This document shows positions 1 through 5,071 of a stretch of DNA of 5,681 nt, piece by piece. The translations under genes were made by a program, and so were the position numbers. Below the pieces are notes generated by a model that worked only from the letters and a program-made list of their open reading frames with translations, was not told where the DNA came from and did not search any database. How positions within the stretch are numbered: position 1 is the stretch's first letter; every line of letters starts with the position of its first letter. This stretch comes from an uncultured Candidatus Saccharibacteria bacterium (lineage in GTDB: Bacteria; Patescibacteria; Saccharimonadia; Saccharimonadales; UBA4665), in NCBI GenBank assembly GCA_903925195.1, contig CAIYEO010000082.1, forward strand, positions 1 to 5,681, read 5' to 3'.

Positions 1-20
1 AAAAGCTTAGTATACTTTTG
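1..20 (-). terminator. Probable half of a hairpin terminator, cut by the window edge
   Basis: These 20 bases match positions 4662-4681 at 19 of 20 sites, the only difference being at position 14. At the second locus the sequence is the proximal arm of a 12-bp terminator stem whose TAA stop codon lies in the stem. Here too a TAA stop (7-9, minus strand) lies in the shared bases. The other arm would be left of the window, so the hairpin is inferred and not seen. Confidence 0.4.
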
Positions 21-129
21 CTCCTGCTTCAGCTAGTCTTTGGCAAATCCCATAGCCAATTCCTTTAGCTCCGCCAGTTATTATGGCTGATTTATCTCTA
101 AGTTGTAGTAGCTCATTAATTGGTTCCAT
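7..129 (-). pseudogene. N-terminal fragment of a short-chain dehydrogenase/reductase (SDR)
   Basis: A 40-codon frame starts with ATG at 129-127 and ends with TAA at 9-7. Its product is a clear start of a classical SDR. It has a short leader (MEPINELLQL), then the first beta strand and the NAD(P)-binding glycine motif TGGAKGIG at residues 18-25 (TGxxxGxG), followed by the first Rossmann helix. Classical SDRs are about 250 residues long, and the Asn and Tyr-x-x-x-Lys catalytic residues lie far downstream. This product stops just after beta1-alphaA and cannot be an active enzyme. It follows the permease gene by 11 nt with a weak AGAAG ribosome site, so it was probably the last gene of the exporter operon. 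The cause of truncation (deletion, nonsense change or assembly junction) cannot be told here. A downstream remainder may lie left of the window. Confidence 0.7.
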
Positions 130-140
130 ATTATCTTCTA

Positions 141-875
141 TTATTCTTGTCGCCGGATTGTTATCGATCCAAGTATTAATGCTACAATCCCAAAACTGGC
201 AACCACCAATAAGTCACGAACGTATTCACCAGTCATTCCTAAATGTATTGTTACTTGTTTCATCGCATCAACGCTATAGGTGAGGGGCATAATGTCTGCA
301 AACCATTGCAAGGGTTGTGCCATTGATGTGCGTGCAACAAACAGACCACAAGTTAAAAGTTGCGGAAATAGGAAAGCAGGCATAAATTGAATCGCCTGAA
401 ACTCACTAGTAGCGAAAGCACTCAGGAATAAACCAAGGGAAGTACCCAGAAATGCTGCAAAGACTACAGCAATTAGGGTAGGTAATACTCCACCCATTAC
501 TGTAACTTTTAGAAGGCCGAGCATTACGCCACCCGATATTAGTGCCTGACAAAAACCTAAGAACGAAAATGCGATCGCATATCCAAAAATAAAGTCAGTT
601 TTAGCCATCGGAGTTGTCATTAATCTGTCGAGAGTTCCAGTTGTTCTTTCTCTGAGTGTTACTACTGATGTGATTAAGAACATCATGGTCATAGGAAAAA
701 CACCTAAAAGCATTGGCGCTATAGAATTAAAGGTTGAAGGTTCATTCTGAAATACATATTTTAATATTGTTAACAGCATCGGTGGAACTATAAATAGTAG
801 AGCAAGAGTTCTTGGGTCATGCCCTAATTGTCTTAGTACACGTACTGAAGTCGATAGTGTTTTAGTTATGCTCAT
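141..875 (-). CDS. ABC-2 type transporter permease (drug/antibiotic-type exporter)
   Basis: This is a 244-residue integral membrane protein, taken to be the membrane half of an ABC exporter partnered with the ATPase encoded just upstream. Hydrophobic segments suggest about six helices, near residues 23-42, 52-73, 95-120, 128-153, 163-181 and 219-239. Between helices 2 and 3 is the family's diagnostic cytoplasmic stretch RERTTGTLDRLMTTP (75-89), as in DrrB/NodJ/YhhJ-like ABC-2 permeases. A proline-containing segment, FADIMPLTYSVDAM (192-205), near the last helix is also typical. The length suits the short ABC-2 class. The ATG at 875-873 overlaps the ATPase stop (ATGA), implying translational coupling. 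The exported substrate cannot be read from sequence; drugs, lipids or peptides are all possible. Confidence 0.9.
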   Translation of the reverse strand: MSITKTLSTSVRVLRQLGHDPRTLALLFIVPPMLLTILKYVFQNEPSTFNSIAPMLLGVFPMTMMFLITSVVTLRERTTGTLDRLMTTPMAKTDFIFGYAIAFSFLGFCQALISGGVMLGLLKVTVMGGVLPTLIAVVFAAFLGTSLGLFLSAFATSEFQAIQFMPAFLFPQLLTCGLFVARTSMAQPLQWFADIMPLTYSVDAMKQVTIHLGMTGEYVRDLLVVASFGIVALILGSITIRRQE

Positions 876-1600
876 TCTTTTTTGTCCCCAACTAGCTTAA
901 GGAAACATTCTTCTATTGTTTTTGAACCTGTCTCTGTTTTGAGATCATCTGGTGAGCTATGAGCAATTAATTTACCATGTCTTATGAGAACCAAATCATC
1001 ACATCTTTCAGCTTCATCCATGGAATGGCTCGATAATAGAATAGTAGTGCCTTGATTAGTTAGTTTATTGAATAATTCCCATAAACTAGCCCGAAGTACT
1101 GGATCGAGTCCGATTGTCGGTTCGTCGAGAACCATGAGTTTTGGAGATCCGATTAAGGCAACAGATAAAGATGCTCTTTGTTTTTGACCCCCGGATAGAT
1201 TCTTGACTAAACTATTGGCTTTATCTGTCAGGTCCACAGATATAAGAACATCCTTAATTATTTGTTTAGCCTGCTTTTTCTTGTGTCCCATCATTGTGGT
1301 GAAATATTTCAAATTTTCTCGGACAGTAAGATCAGGATAGATAGAGAGCTCTTGTGTCATATAGCTCATCACATCTCTTAATTCTTTCGAGCCAGCCGGG
1401 AGTCCAAATATTTCAATACTACCTGATGTTAGCTGTTGTCTCCCAACAATGCTTCTGATGAGAGTGGTTTTACCGGCTCCTGAAGGGCCGATAAAACCAA
1501 TAGATTTACCAATAGGAAGATCCACATTTATATTCCTAAGAGCTTTTGTTGTGCCACCAAGAGTAACGGACAAATTCTTTATTTTAACTGATGCTTCCAT
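872..1600 (-). CDS. ABC exporter ATP-binding protein (CcmA/DrrA-like)
   Basis: This cytoplasmic ATPase of 242 residues powers the ABC-2 permease encoded by the next gene. All nucleotide-binding motifs are intact, numbering from the ATG at 1600: Walker A GPSGAGKTT (38-46), Q-loop MTQELSIYPDLTV (Q83), signature LSGGQ (135-139), Walker B LMVLDEP with catalytic Glu160, D-loop GLDP (164-167) and switch His192. It is a single nucleotide-binding domain with a short C-terminal tail, so two copies would pair with two permeases. The frame extends upstream to a TTG at 1621 and an ATG at 1612. ATG 1600 is preferred because MEASVKIKNLSV is the usual family start, no Shine-Dalgarno sequence precedes the other candidates, and a -10 box covers the ATG at 1612. 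TGA at 874-872 ends the gene inside the permease start codon. Confidence 0.92.
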   Translation of the reverse strand: MEASVKIKNLSVTLGGTTKALRNINVDLPIGKSIGFIGPSGAGKTTLIRSIVGRQQLTSGSIEIFGLPAGSKELRDVMSYMTQELSIYPDLTVRENLKYFTTMMGHKKKQAKQIIKDVLISVDLTDKANSLVKNLSGGQKQRASLSVALIGSPKLMVLDEPTIGLDPVLRASLWELFNKLTNQGTTILLSSHSMDEAERCDDLVLIRHGKLIAHSSPDDLKTETGSKTIEECFLKLVGDKKE

Positions 1601-1607
1601 AAGAACT

Positions 1608-1616
1608 ATCATATCA
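1608..1616 (-). promoter_or_regulatory. Extended -10 promoter of the ABC operon, placed for a leaderless mRNA
   Basis: On the minus strand TGATATGAT matches the extended -10 consensus TGnTATAAT with one change. Only 7 nt separate it from the ATG at 1600, so the predicted transcription start falls on or beside the start codon. The -35 region at 1636-1631 (TTATTA) is poor, as is usual for extended -10 promoters. No ribosome-binding sequence precedes the ATG, which fits leaderless translation. Prediction only. Confidence 0.5.
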
Positions 1617-1704
1617 AACAAGTACTTTATTAATAAAAGATTACATTAATGAGTAGTCTTTGGTAATCAGATTGATATTTTCTGTTGGCTGAAGATACTA
1701 TAAT

Positions 1705-1732
1705 TTGAGTATTTCCTCATTCCTGATATATT
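1705..1732 (+). promoter_or_regulatory. Candidate promoter of the Kelch-protein gene
   Basis: TTGAGT (1705-1710), a 16-nt spacer and TATATT (1727-1732) preceded by TGA form an extended -10 promoter, predicting a start near 1739 and a 29-nt leader. A second candidate is TATAAT at 1699-1704. It has a perfect -10 but no well-spaced -35, because TTGATA at 1672-1677 is 21 nt away. The two may act in tandem. The 146-bp divergent region (1622-1767) also carries the minus-strand ABC promoter. Confidence 0.4.
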
Positions 1733-1767
1733 TAATAGCATAAGCAAATAGTTTTTGGAGAATATAA

Positions 1768-2991
1768 ATGAGCAAGAGATTAGTATCGTTAATATCATCA
1801 TTCGGAAAAATATTTACAGCCATATCGGTTATCTCTGTTTTTGCATTACCTGCTGTAGCACATGCATTATCCCCGGGAGATGTTAGCGCTTGGCAAACAT
1901 CTACTGCATTGCCTACAGAGACTTTTACTGCTAGCGGGGCAGTATTCAATGGATATATATACAACATAGATGGAACTACTAACGCTGGTGATACGAAGAG
2001 TGTAACCTATGCCAAACTGAATGCTAACGGATCCGTTGGTGCCTGGACGACAAGTGGAAATGATCTACCGAATACTTTTCACAGGGCTACTACGGTTGCA
2101 TACAATGGCTATCTATATGTAGTAGGTGGCTATAACGGAGTTCAATTCGATACTGTATATTATGCCCAACTTGATACTATTAACGGATCAGTTGGTGCCT
2201 GGAATACCACAACTACACTTCCAGTCCCTAATCAGAGTGAGGCCGTAGTTGTAAATCATGGTTTTATGTATGTTATCGGAGGTGGTAATGCTGCAGCTGG
2301 AGGAAATATCAATTCTGTATACTATGCACCAATAAATGCTAACGGTACTCTTGGCGCATGGGTAACTTCTCCTAATACTTTGCCGCAGAAGATAAGAAGA
2401 ATTGGCGGAAATGTTTATAACAATTTTGTTTATATTACTGGCGGTATTACTACTAGCAATACTCAATCTGATACTGTTTATTATGCTCCACTTAATCCTG
2501 ATGGTTCAGTAGGAGCATGGGTAACCTCAACTAATGTATTACCCACAGCTGTTTGGGACGCAACTTCAGTAATTAATAATGGTTTTATCTATAACATAGG
2601 AGGCAATAGCACATCGGGCAATATTAATAACGCCTACTATGCTCCACTTAATCCTGACGGCTCTGTTGGTTCATGGCTATCGGCAACAAACCCATTACCC
2701 GATTCAGTTAATGGATCTGTCGGCTTTGCATATAATAATTTTATATATAACATCGGTGGACAAAGTACATTATTGGGAAATCTTTCAACCGTCTATTATG
2801 CAGCTCTAACTCCAAAACCAATAGTACCTGTAGCTACATCATCCAATGCAGCCGTCTCACAACAGTCGCCTAATACAGGTTTTGCTAAAGTTAATAATCA
2901 CAATGACTTATTACCATTAGCAGCAACTTTTAGTATTGCTGGAATTATTACTTTTTGTGGATATAAATTTAGTACTAAAAAATATAAATAA
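1768..2991 (+). CDS. Secreted Kelch-like beta-propeller surface protein with PNTG-type C-terminal anchor
   Basis: This 407-residue protein is predicted to sit on the outer surface. A signal peptide covers about residues 1-34: basic start MSKR, hydrophobic core to VFALPAV, likely cleavage after AHA. Residues 37-347 hold six repeats of about 52 residues. Each repeat has the pattern (D/G)SVGAW..T..LP....NGYIY.IGG....VYYA.LN, with tryptophans at 42, 93, 145, 198, 251 and 303. The IGG plus aromatic signature is Kelch/galactose-oxidase-like, so six blades of a propeller are expected. A Ser/Asn/Gln-rich linker leads to SPNTG (367-371), a hydrophobic helix (381-397) and a basic tail (STKKYK). This layout is that of sortase substrates, though SPNTG departs from LPxTG, so simple membrane anchoring is an alternative. 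GGAG at 1757-1760, 7 nt before ATG, fixes the start. The role is inferred as binding host-cell or glycan surfaces. No catalytic residues are recognised. Confidence 0.85.
   Translation: MSKRLVSLISSFGKIFTAISVISVFALPAVAHALSPGDVSAWQTSTALPTETFTASGAVFNGYIYNIDGTTNAGDTKSVTYAKLNANGSVGAWTTSGNDLPNTFHRATTVAYNGYLYVVGGYNGVQFDTVYYAQLDTINGSVGAWNTTTTLPVPNQSEAVVVNHGFMYVIGGGNAAAGGNINSVYYAPINANGTLGAWVTSPNTLPQKIRRIGGNVYNNFVYITGGITTSNTQSDTVYYAPLNPDGSVGAWVTSTNVLPTAVWDATSVINNGFIYNIGGNSTSGNINNAYYAPLNPDGSVGSWLSATNPLPDSVNGSVGFAYNNFIYNIGGQSTLLGNLSTVYYAALTPKPIVPVATSSNAAVSQQSPNTGFAKVNNHNDLLPLAATFSIAGIITFCGYKFSTKKYK
1876..2808 (+). repeat. Six tandem in-gene repeats coding for propeller blades
   Basis: About 156 nt per unit, coding for the six Kelch-like blades. 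Protein spacing between the conserved tryptophans is 51, 52, 53, 53 and 52 residues. DNA similarity is strongest between the start of units 5 and 6 (around 2480-2525 and 2635-2680), both coding for YYAPLNPDGSVG(A/S)W. This suggests these two units duplicated or converted most recently. Confidence 0.75.
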
Positions 2992-3006
2992 TAATCTTAA
3001 ATATAG

Positions 3007-3012
3007 TATGAT
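3007..3012 (+). promoter_or_regulatory. Possible -10 box of the small membrane protein gene
   Basis: TATGAT lies in the 43-nt gap after the Kelch gene, with no good -35. It would give a leader of about 15 nt. The gene may instead be read through from the Kelch gene, since no terminator hairpin is visible between them. Confidence 0.25.
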
Positions 3013-3034
3013 TAATTTGTAAGTAAAAAAAATC

Positions 3035-3376
3035 ATGCATCAACAAGATACAAATCAACCGCAGAATAATTCATATACTAGAGATGAAAAAATAGATCAG
3101 TATATTATGCCCACCGATAATAAGCCTGCAATTTATGCATATTATTTTGGCGTGGCGGGATTTATACCCTTTATAGGTCTTCCTTTTACATATCTTGCTT
3201 TAAAGTATGGTCGACAAGCTATGAAGCTGTATAAAGAAAAGCCTACTCCTGGCGCTAAAGTTCACGCCAAGGTCGGCATTTATTTGGCATACTTTGAAAT
3301 CCTTGTCTTTATGGCCTTCATAGCTTTATTGGTTTTTGCATACATAAATAGAAACAGCGGACTTCCTAGAAGCTAA
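3035..3376 (+). CDS. Small two-helix membrane protein, DUF4190-like
   Basis: This 113-residue protein has a polar, Gln/Asn-rich N-terminus (1-30) and two predicted membrane helices, about 34-56 (YAYYFGVAGFIPFIGLPFTYLAL) split here as residues AIYAYYFGVAGF and IPFIGLPFTYLAL, and about 84-106. Between them is a basic loop, KYGRQAMKLYKEKPTPGAK. The order helix, GxP-rich turn, 'LALKYGRQAMK', then 'KVHAKVGIYLAYFEIL' resembles DUF4190 proteins, a family of unknown function common in Gram-positive bacteria and Patescibacteria. No clear Shine-Dalgarno precedes the ATG; the upstream bases are only an A-run. It lies 43 nt after the Kelch gene on the same strand and may be co-transcribed. A shared surface role is possible but only by position. 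Confidence 0.7.
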   Translation: MHQQDTNQPQNNSYTRDEKIDQYIMPTDNKPAIYAYYFGVAGFIPFIGLPFTYLALKYGRQAMKLYKEKPTPGAKVHAKVGIYLAYFEILVFMAFIALLVFAYINRNSGLPRS

Positions 3377-3392
3377 AACACCCATACTATTA

Positions 3393-3461
3393 ATTTATAG
3401 ATATGAGTATATGGTACAAGACCATTTATACCTTTCAAATAAACGAAAACCATCTATAAAT
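3393..3461 (+). repeat. Long-range inverted repeat enclosing a bulged hairpin
   Basis: ATTTATAGAT (3393-3402) is perfectly complementary to ATCTATAAAT (3452-3461). Inside, GTATATGGT (3407-3415) pairs with ACCAT-TT-ATAC (3421-3431) around the loop ACAAG, giving 9 bp with a 2-nt bulge. Together they would fold into a two-part RNA or DNA structure. No T-run follows, so it is not a standard terminator. It might be a 3'-UTR element of the upstream gene or an unlabelled small RNA. Much of it is A/T pairs, so chance pairing is possible. Confidence 0.35.
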
Positions 3462-3511
3462 AATGGCACATTAAATCCAAACAATACAACTATAGCCATT
3501 GATTACTGAAC

Positions 3512-3527
3512 CATAACCTGGGTTATG
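3512..3527. promoter_or_regulatory. Perfect palindrome CATAACC-TG-GGTTATG, operator-like
   Basis: Two 7-bp perfect arms (3512-3518 and 3521-3527) flank a TG centre, in a gene-free region and with more G+C than the surrounding bases. Its size and symmetry suit binding of a dimeric helix-turn-helix repressor. No recognisable promoter overlaps it, so what it would control is unknown. Confidence 0.3.
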
Positions 3528-3605
3528 AAATTCATGTTAGATTGTATAAATGAATATTTTATAAAAACTATCTAGAACATTTAAAAGATAGGCACAAGCA
3601 GACTA

Positions 3606-3731
3606 TTAATTATTCAGGTATTTGCTTCGATAGTTAATCATCTTTAATTTTTCTACCAAAGTATCATGGACTATTCCATTAGAAACTATTGCGCCTTTTT
3701 TTGTTTCTGTCATAGCGTAGTTTGTTACCAT
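3606..3731 (-). CDS. Doubtful 41-aa ORF or remnant
   Basis: A minus-strand frame from ATG 3731 to TAA 3608-3606 encodes MVTNYAMTETKKGAIVSN, then GIVHDTLVEKLKMINYRSK and YLNN. An in-frame ATG lies upstream near the -10 box and another at 3713. The residue mix looks protein-like: an alternating hydrophobic stretch and an amphipathic VEKLKMI. No family is recognised and no ribosome-binding site is present. TATAAT on the minus strand at 3750-3745 could serve as a -10 with a very short leader. It could be a tiny gene, a fragment of a lost gene, or chance. Confidence 0.25.
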   Translation of the reverse strand: MVTNYAMTETKKGAIVSNGIVHDTLVEKLKMINYRSKYLNN

Positions 3732-3753
3732 ATAAATACGTAGCATTATATAC

Positions 3754-3782
3754 TAGACATAACTAATTAAATATTGTATAAT
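3754..3782 (+). promoter_or_regulatory. Strong sigma70-type promoter for the 228-aa protein
   Basis: TAGACA (3754-3759; five of six match TTGACA), a 17-nt spacer and a perfect TATAAT (3777-3782) directly preceded by TG. The predicted start is near 3789, giving a leader of about 18 nt that contains the AAGGAG ribosome site. This is the best -35/-10/Shine-Dalgarno set in the window and suggests high expression. Confidence 0.75.
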
Positions 3783-3806
3783 GTAATTTATTAAAAGGAG
3801 AATAAA

Positions 3807-4493
3807 ATGAGTGAAAAATTAAATGTATTCAGCGAATTTGAAGGCAGTATAGATGAAATACAGTCTCATTTAGATACAGGCTCAAGTTTTTCTGATGAAA
3901 CCAATGCTGTTATTCGTTCAACCTCAGACTTATATGGTTCTAGTACGTCGATAATGAGTATTCTTGATGATAGACAATTGGCACAATCTAAAGCTGATAC
4001 TTTGCAGTCTCAATATGGATTCGAGGACTATAATGATTATGATTCTTCTGTAGAAGGATATTCTATTGAAACTGTGGTTTTGAGAGGAATTACTAGAATA
4101 TTAGTTGCAAGGGAAATATGGAGTCCAGTAAGCAAAAAAGGAACTATATTGGGAGGAATAGAGCTACAAAGATCACGACAATTAGCTGTAAATGATGATA
4201 TTCAAGGTCAAATAGAGAGAATTAGAGCAGGTGAGGACGACAATCCAGAAAGTCCTTTTGCAGTAATTCACGCCGATTGTGATGGTAATTTTGGTATTAA
4301 TCAGTACGATTTAGAATCCTTCGATATACCTGAAGTGGAAGCTATAGCTCGGGCCAAAAAACTAGATGAAGAACTCGGTTATAGTATCCCTTCTGGAGAC
4401 GTAGCTGACAATAATTCTTATTTTGCTCAACAAATAGTCAACCAAGCTGTAAAATATGCGTTAAAATCCACCGCGGCCTACATGCTTAAATAG
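3807..4493 (+). CDS. Unknown acidic protein with an EF-hand-like loop
   Basis: I do not recognise the family of this 228-residue protein. There is no signal peptide or membrane helix, so it is probably cytoplasmic. Residues 1-85 are polar and acidic, with many Ser, Asp and Glu and the cluster EDYNDYDSSVEGY (73-85). Residues 86-125 look beta-rich (ETVVLRGITRILVAREIW, then GTILGGIELQ). A charged helix follows at about 128-143. DCDGNFGINQYD (157-168) fits an EF-hand or dockerin calcium loop at positions 1, 3, 5, 8 and 12 but has Phe where Gly is usual at position 6. Two helices close the protein (175-190 and 203-222). AAGGAG at 3795-3800, 6 nt before the ATG, fixes the start. The gene is monocistronic, with its own promoter and a terminator at 4582-4615. 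Confidence 0.85.
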   Translation: MSEKLNVFSEFEGSIDEIQSHLDTGSSFSDETNAVIRSTSDLYGSSTSIMSILDDRQLAQSKADTLQSQYGFEDYNDYDSSVEGYSIETVVLRGITRILVAREIWSPVSKKGTILGGIELQRSRQLAVNDDIQGQIERIRAGEDDNPESPFAVIHADCDGNFGINQYDLESFDIPEVEAIARAKKLDEELGYSIPSGDVADNNSYFAQQIVNQAVKYALKSTAAYMLK

Positions 4494-4581
4494 TAATTCT
4501 TAGTAGTCAATGCTTCTATTTAGTTTGGCCATAAGCTTCTATATACCAAGCAACGAAGAAAGACTAGGATAGTTAATATAA

Positions 4582-4615
4582 ATAAAATAACCACAAATAA
4601 ATGTGGTTATTTTAT
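4582..4615. terminator. Intrinsic terminator (14-bp hairpin), probably bidirectional
   Basis: The arms at 4582-4595 and 4602-4615 pair over 14 bp around a 6-nt loop. The stem has a CCACA/TGTGG core near the loop, with A-rich left and T-rich right flanks, so a T-run ends the hairpin on either strand. It ends transcription of the 228-aa gene on the plus strand and could act as backup for the convergent DUF5679 gene. Confidence 0.8.
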
Positions 4616-4643
4616 CGATTTTCAGCGCAAAATCGTTTATTAA

Positions 4644-4675
4644 AATACTAAGCTTACCTAAAAAAGCTTAGTATT
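4644..4675 (-). terminator. Hairpin terminator of the DUF5679 gene with the stop codon inside the stem
   Basis: AATACTAAGCTT (4644-4655) and AAGCTTAGTATT (4664-4675) form a perfect 12-bp stem with an 8-nt loop. Reading the minus strand, the DUF5679 stop TAA (4670-4668) lies in the first arm, and ATTTTAAT follows the second arm. The stem is low in G+C for a terminator. Its gene-proximal arm is repeated almost exactly at 1-20. Confidence 0.65.
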
Positions 4676-4859
4676 CTTTTGTTGCGCCGTCTTTCATTGC
4701 TTTTTCGGCGTTGTCCTTTGACATCATTGCACAAACAGTTGTGCCGCATTTCTCATGCTTTCCTTTTGCCATAAAACCACCTTTAGCAGTTTGGTAAATC
4801 CCTGGTGCTGACAATTCAACTCCTTTTTCTTTGCATTTAACGCAATATCCTGTAACCAT
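4668..4859 (-). CDS. DUF5679-like mini zinc-ribbon protein
   Basis: This 63-residue protein opens with MVTGYCVKCKEKGVEL, the hallmark start of the DUF5679 family. The members are small zinc ribbons of unknown function, common in Patescibacteria and some other bacteria. Metal ligands appear to be Cys6 and Cys9 (CxxC), then His35 and Cys38 (HEKCG) where relatives usually carry a second CxxC (CPxCG). An extra Cys43 follows. A C-terminal extension of about 20 residues (MSKDNAEKAMKDGATKEY) looks helical and goes beyond the minimal family. AAGGAG, 6 nt before the ATG, and a TATAAT promoter support the start. It is cytoplasmic and monocistronic. The role may be nucleic-acid or protein binding, by fold analogy only. 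Confidence 0.8.
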   Translation of the reverse strand: MVTGYCVKCKEKGVELSAPGIYQTAKGGFMAKGKHEKCGTTVCAMMSKDNAEKAMKDGATKEY

Positions 4860-4874
4860 GTCTATCTCCTTTTA

Positions 4875-4897
4875 AATTAATTACTTAATTAATTATA
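4875..4897 (-). promoter_or_regulatory. -10 box of the DUF5679 gene with overlapping AT palindrome
   Basis: A perfect TATAAT lies on the minus strand at 4897-4892. No convincing -35 is seen; TTACAA is present at a 19-nt spacing. A 9+2+9 perfect inverted repeat, AATTAATTA-CT-TAATTAATT (4875-4894), overlaps the -10 and runs into the leader. It could be an operator or a leader hairpin, but low-complexity A/T sequence makes chance likely. The rest of the leader holds AAAAGGAG. Confidence 0.5.
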
Positions 4898-5071
4898 ACG
4901 CATCAATTGAATATATTTGTAATAAAAGCAAAAAATACTGACGTTTATTTAACTTTATATGGTGATAATATTGGGAAAAAGTTAAAAATGCCATGAAGTA
5001 GGCAGGAAGATGGATGTCTAATCTAGATTTAGGAACATATTGAAATGTAATTATTTAAACATGGGGTTTTG
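4898..5071. other. Intergenic stretch without a recognised feature
   Basis: These 174 bases lie between the DUF5679 promoter and the end of the truncated minus-strand ORF. No gene, strong promoter or T-tailed terminator is seen. A short palindrome, AATCTAGATT (5020-5029), is present, and a small GCTAC-ATT-GTAGC hairpin (5071-5083) overlaps the next ORF's end. Confidence 0.5.

Larger units (their letters stand above)
3377..3753. other. Gene-poor stretch with inverted repeats
   Basis: No convincing gene is seen between the DUF4190-like gene and the promoter of the 228-aa protein. The stretch holds a folded inverted-repeat structure (3393-3461), a compact palindrome (3512-3527) and one doubtful minus-strand ORF (3606-3731), each listed separately. 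It has many stops in all frames and is very AT-rich. No tRNA-like fold and no classical T-tailed terminator for the upstream gene were recognised. Confidence 0.6.

Noticed and set aside
83..283. Plus-strand ORF of 66 codons
   Set aside because: It lies antisense to the permease and SDR fragment, has no ribosome site, and its sequence is not protein-like.
1600..1621. Upstream TTG or ATG start of the ABC ATPase
   Set aside because: No Shine-Dalgarno sequence; the added residues are not typical of the family, and the extended -10 box covers the ATG at 1612.
1449..1649. Plus-strand ORF of 66 codons
   Set aside because: Antisense to the ABC ATPase Walker A region, whose motifs prove the opposite strand is coding.
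1639..1668. GATTAC...GTAATC inverted repeat in the divergent promoter region
   Set aside because: Only 6-bp arms separated by 18 nt in AT-rich DNA; too weak to call an operator.
1698..1967. Minus-strand ORF of 89 codons
   Set aside because: It covers the Kelch promoter and signal-peptide region on the opposite strand, with no start signals.
2188..2466. Minus-strand ORF of 92 codons
   Set aside because: Shadow of the Kelch repeats; its apparent repetitiveness only mirrors the sense repeats.
1876..2808. CRISPR-like regular repeat
   Set aside because: The periodicity is about 156 nt, in frame and coding for propeller blades, with no identical short repeats or spacers.
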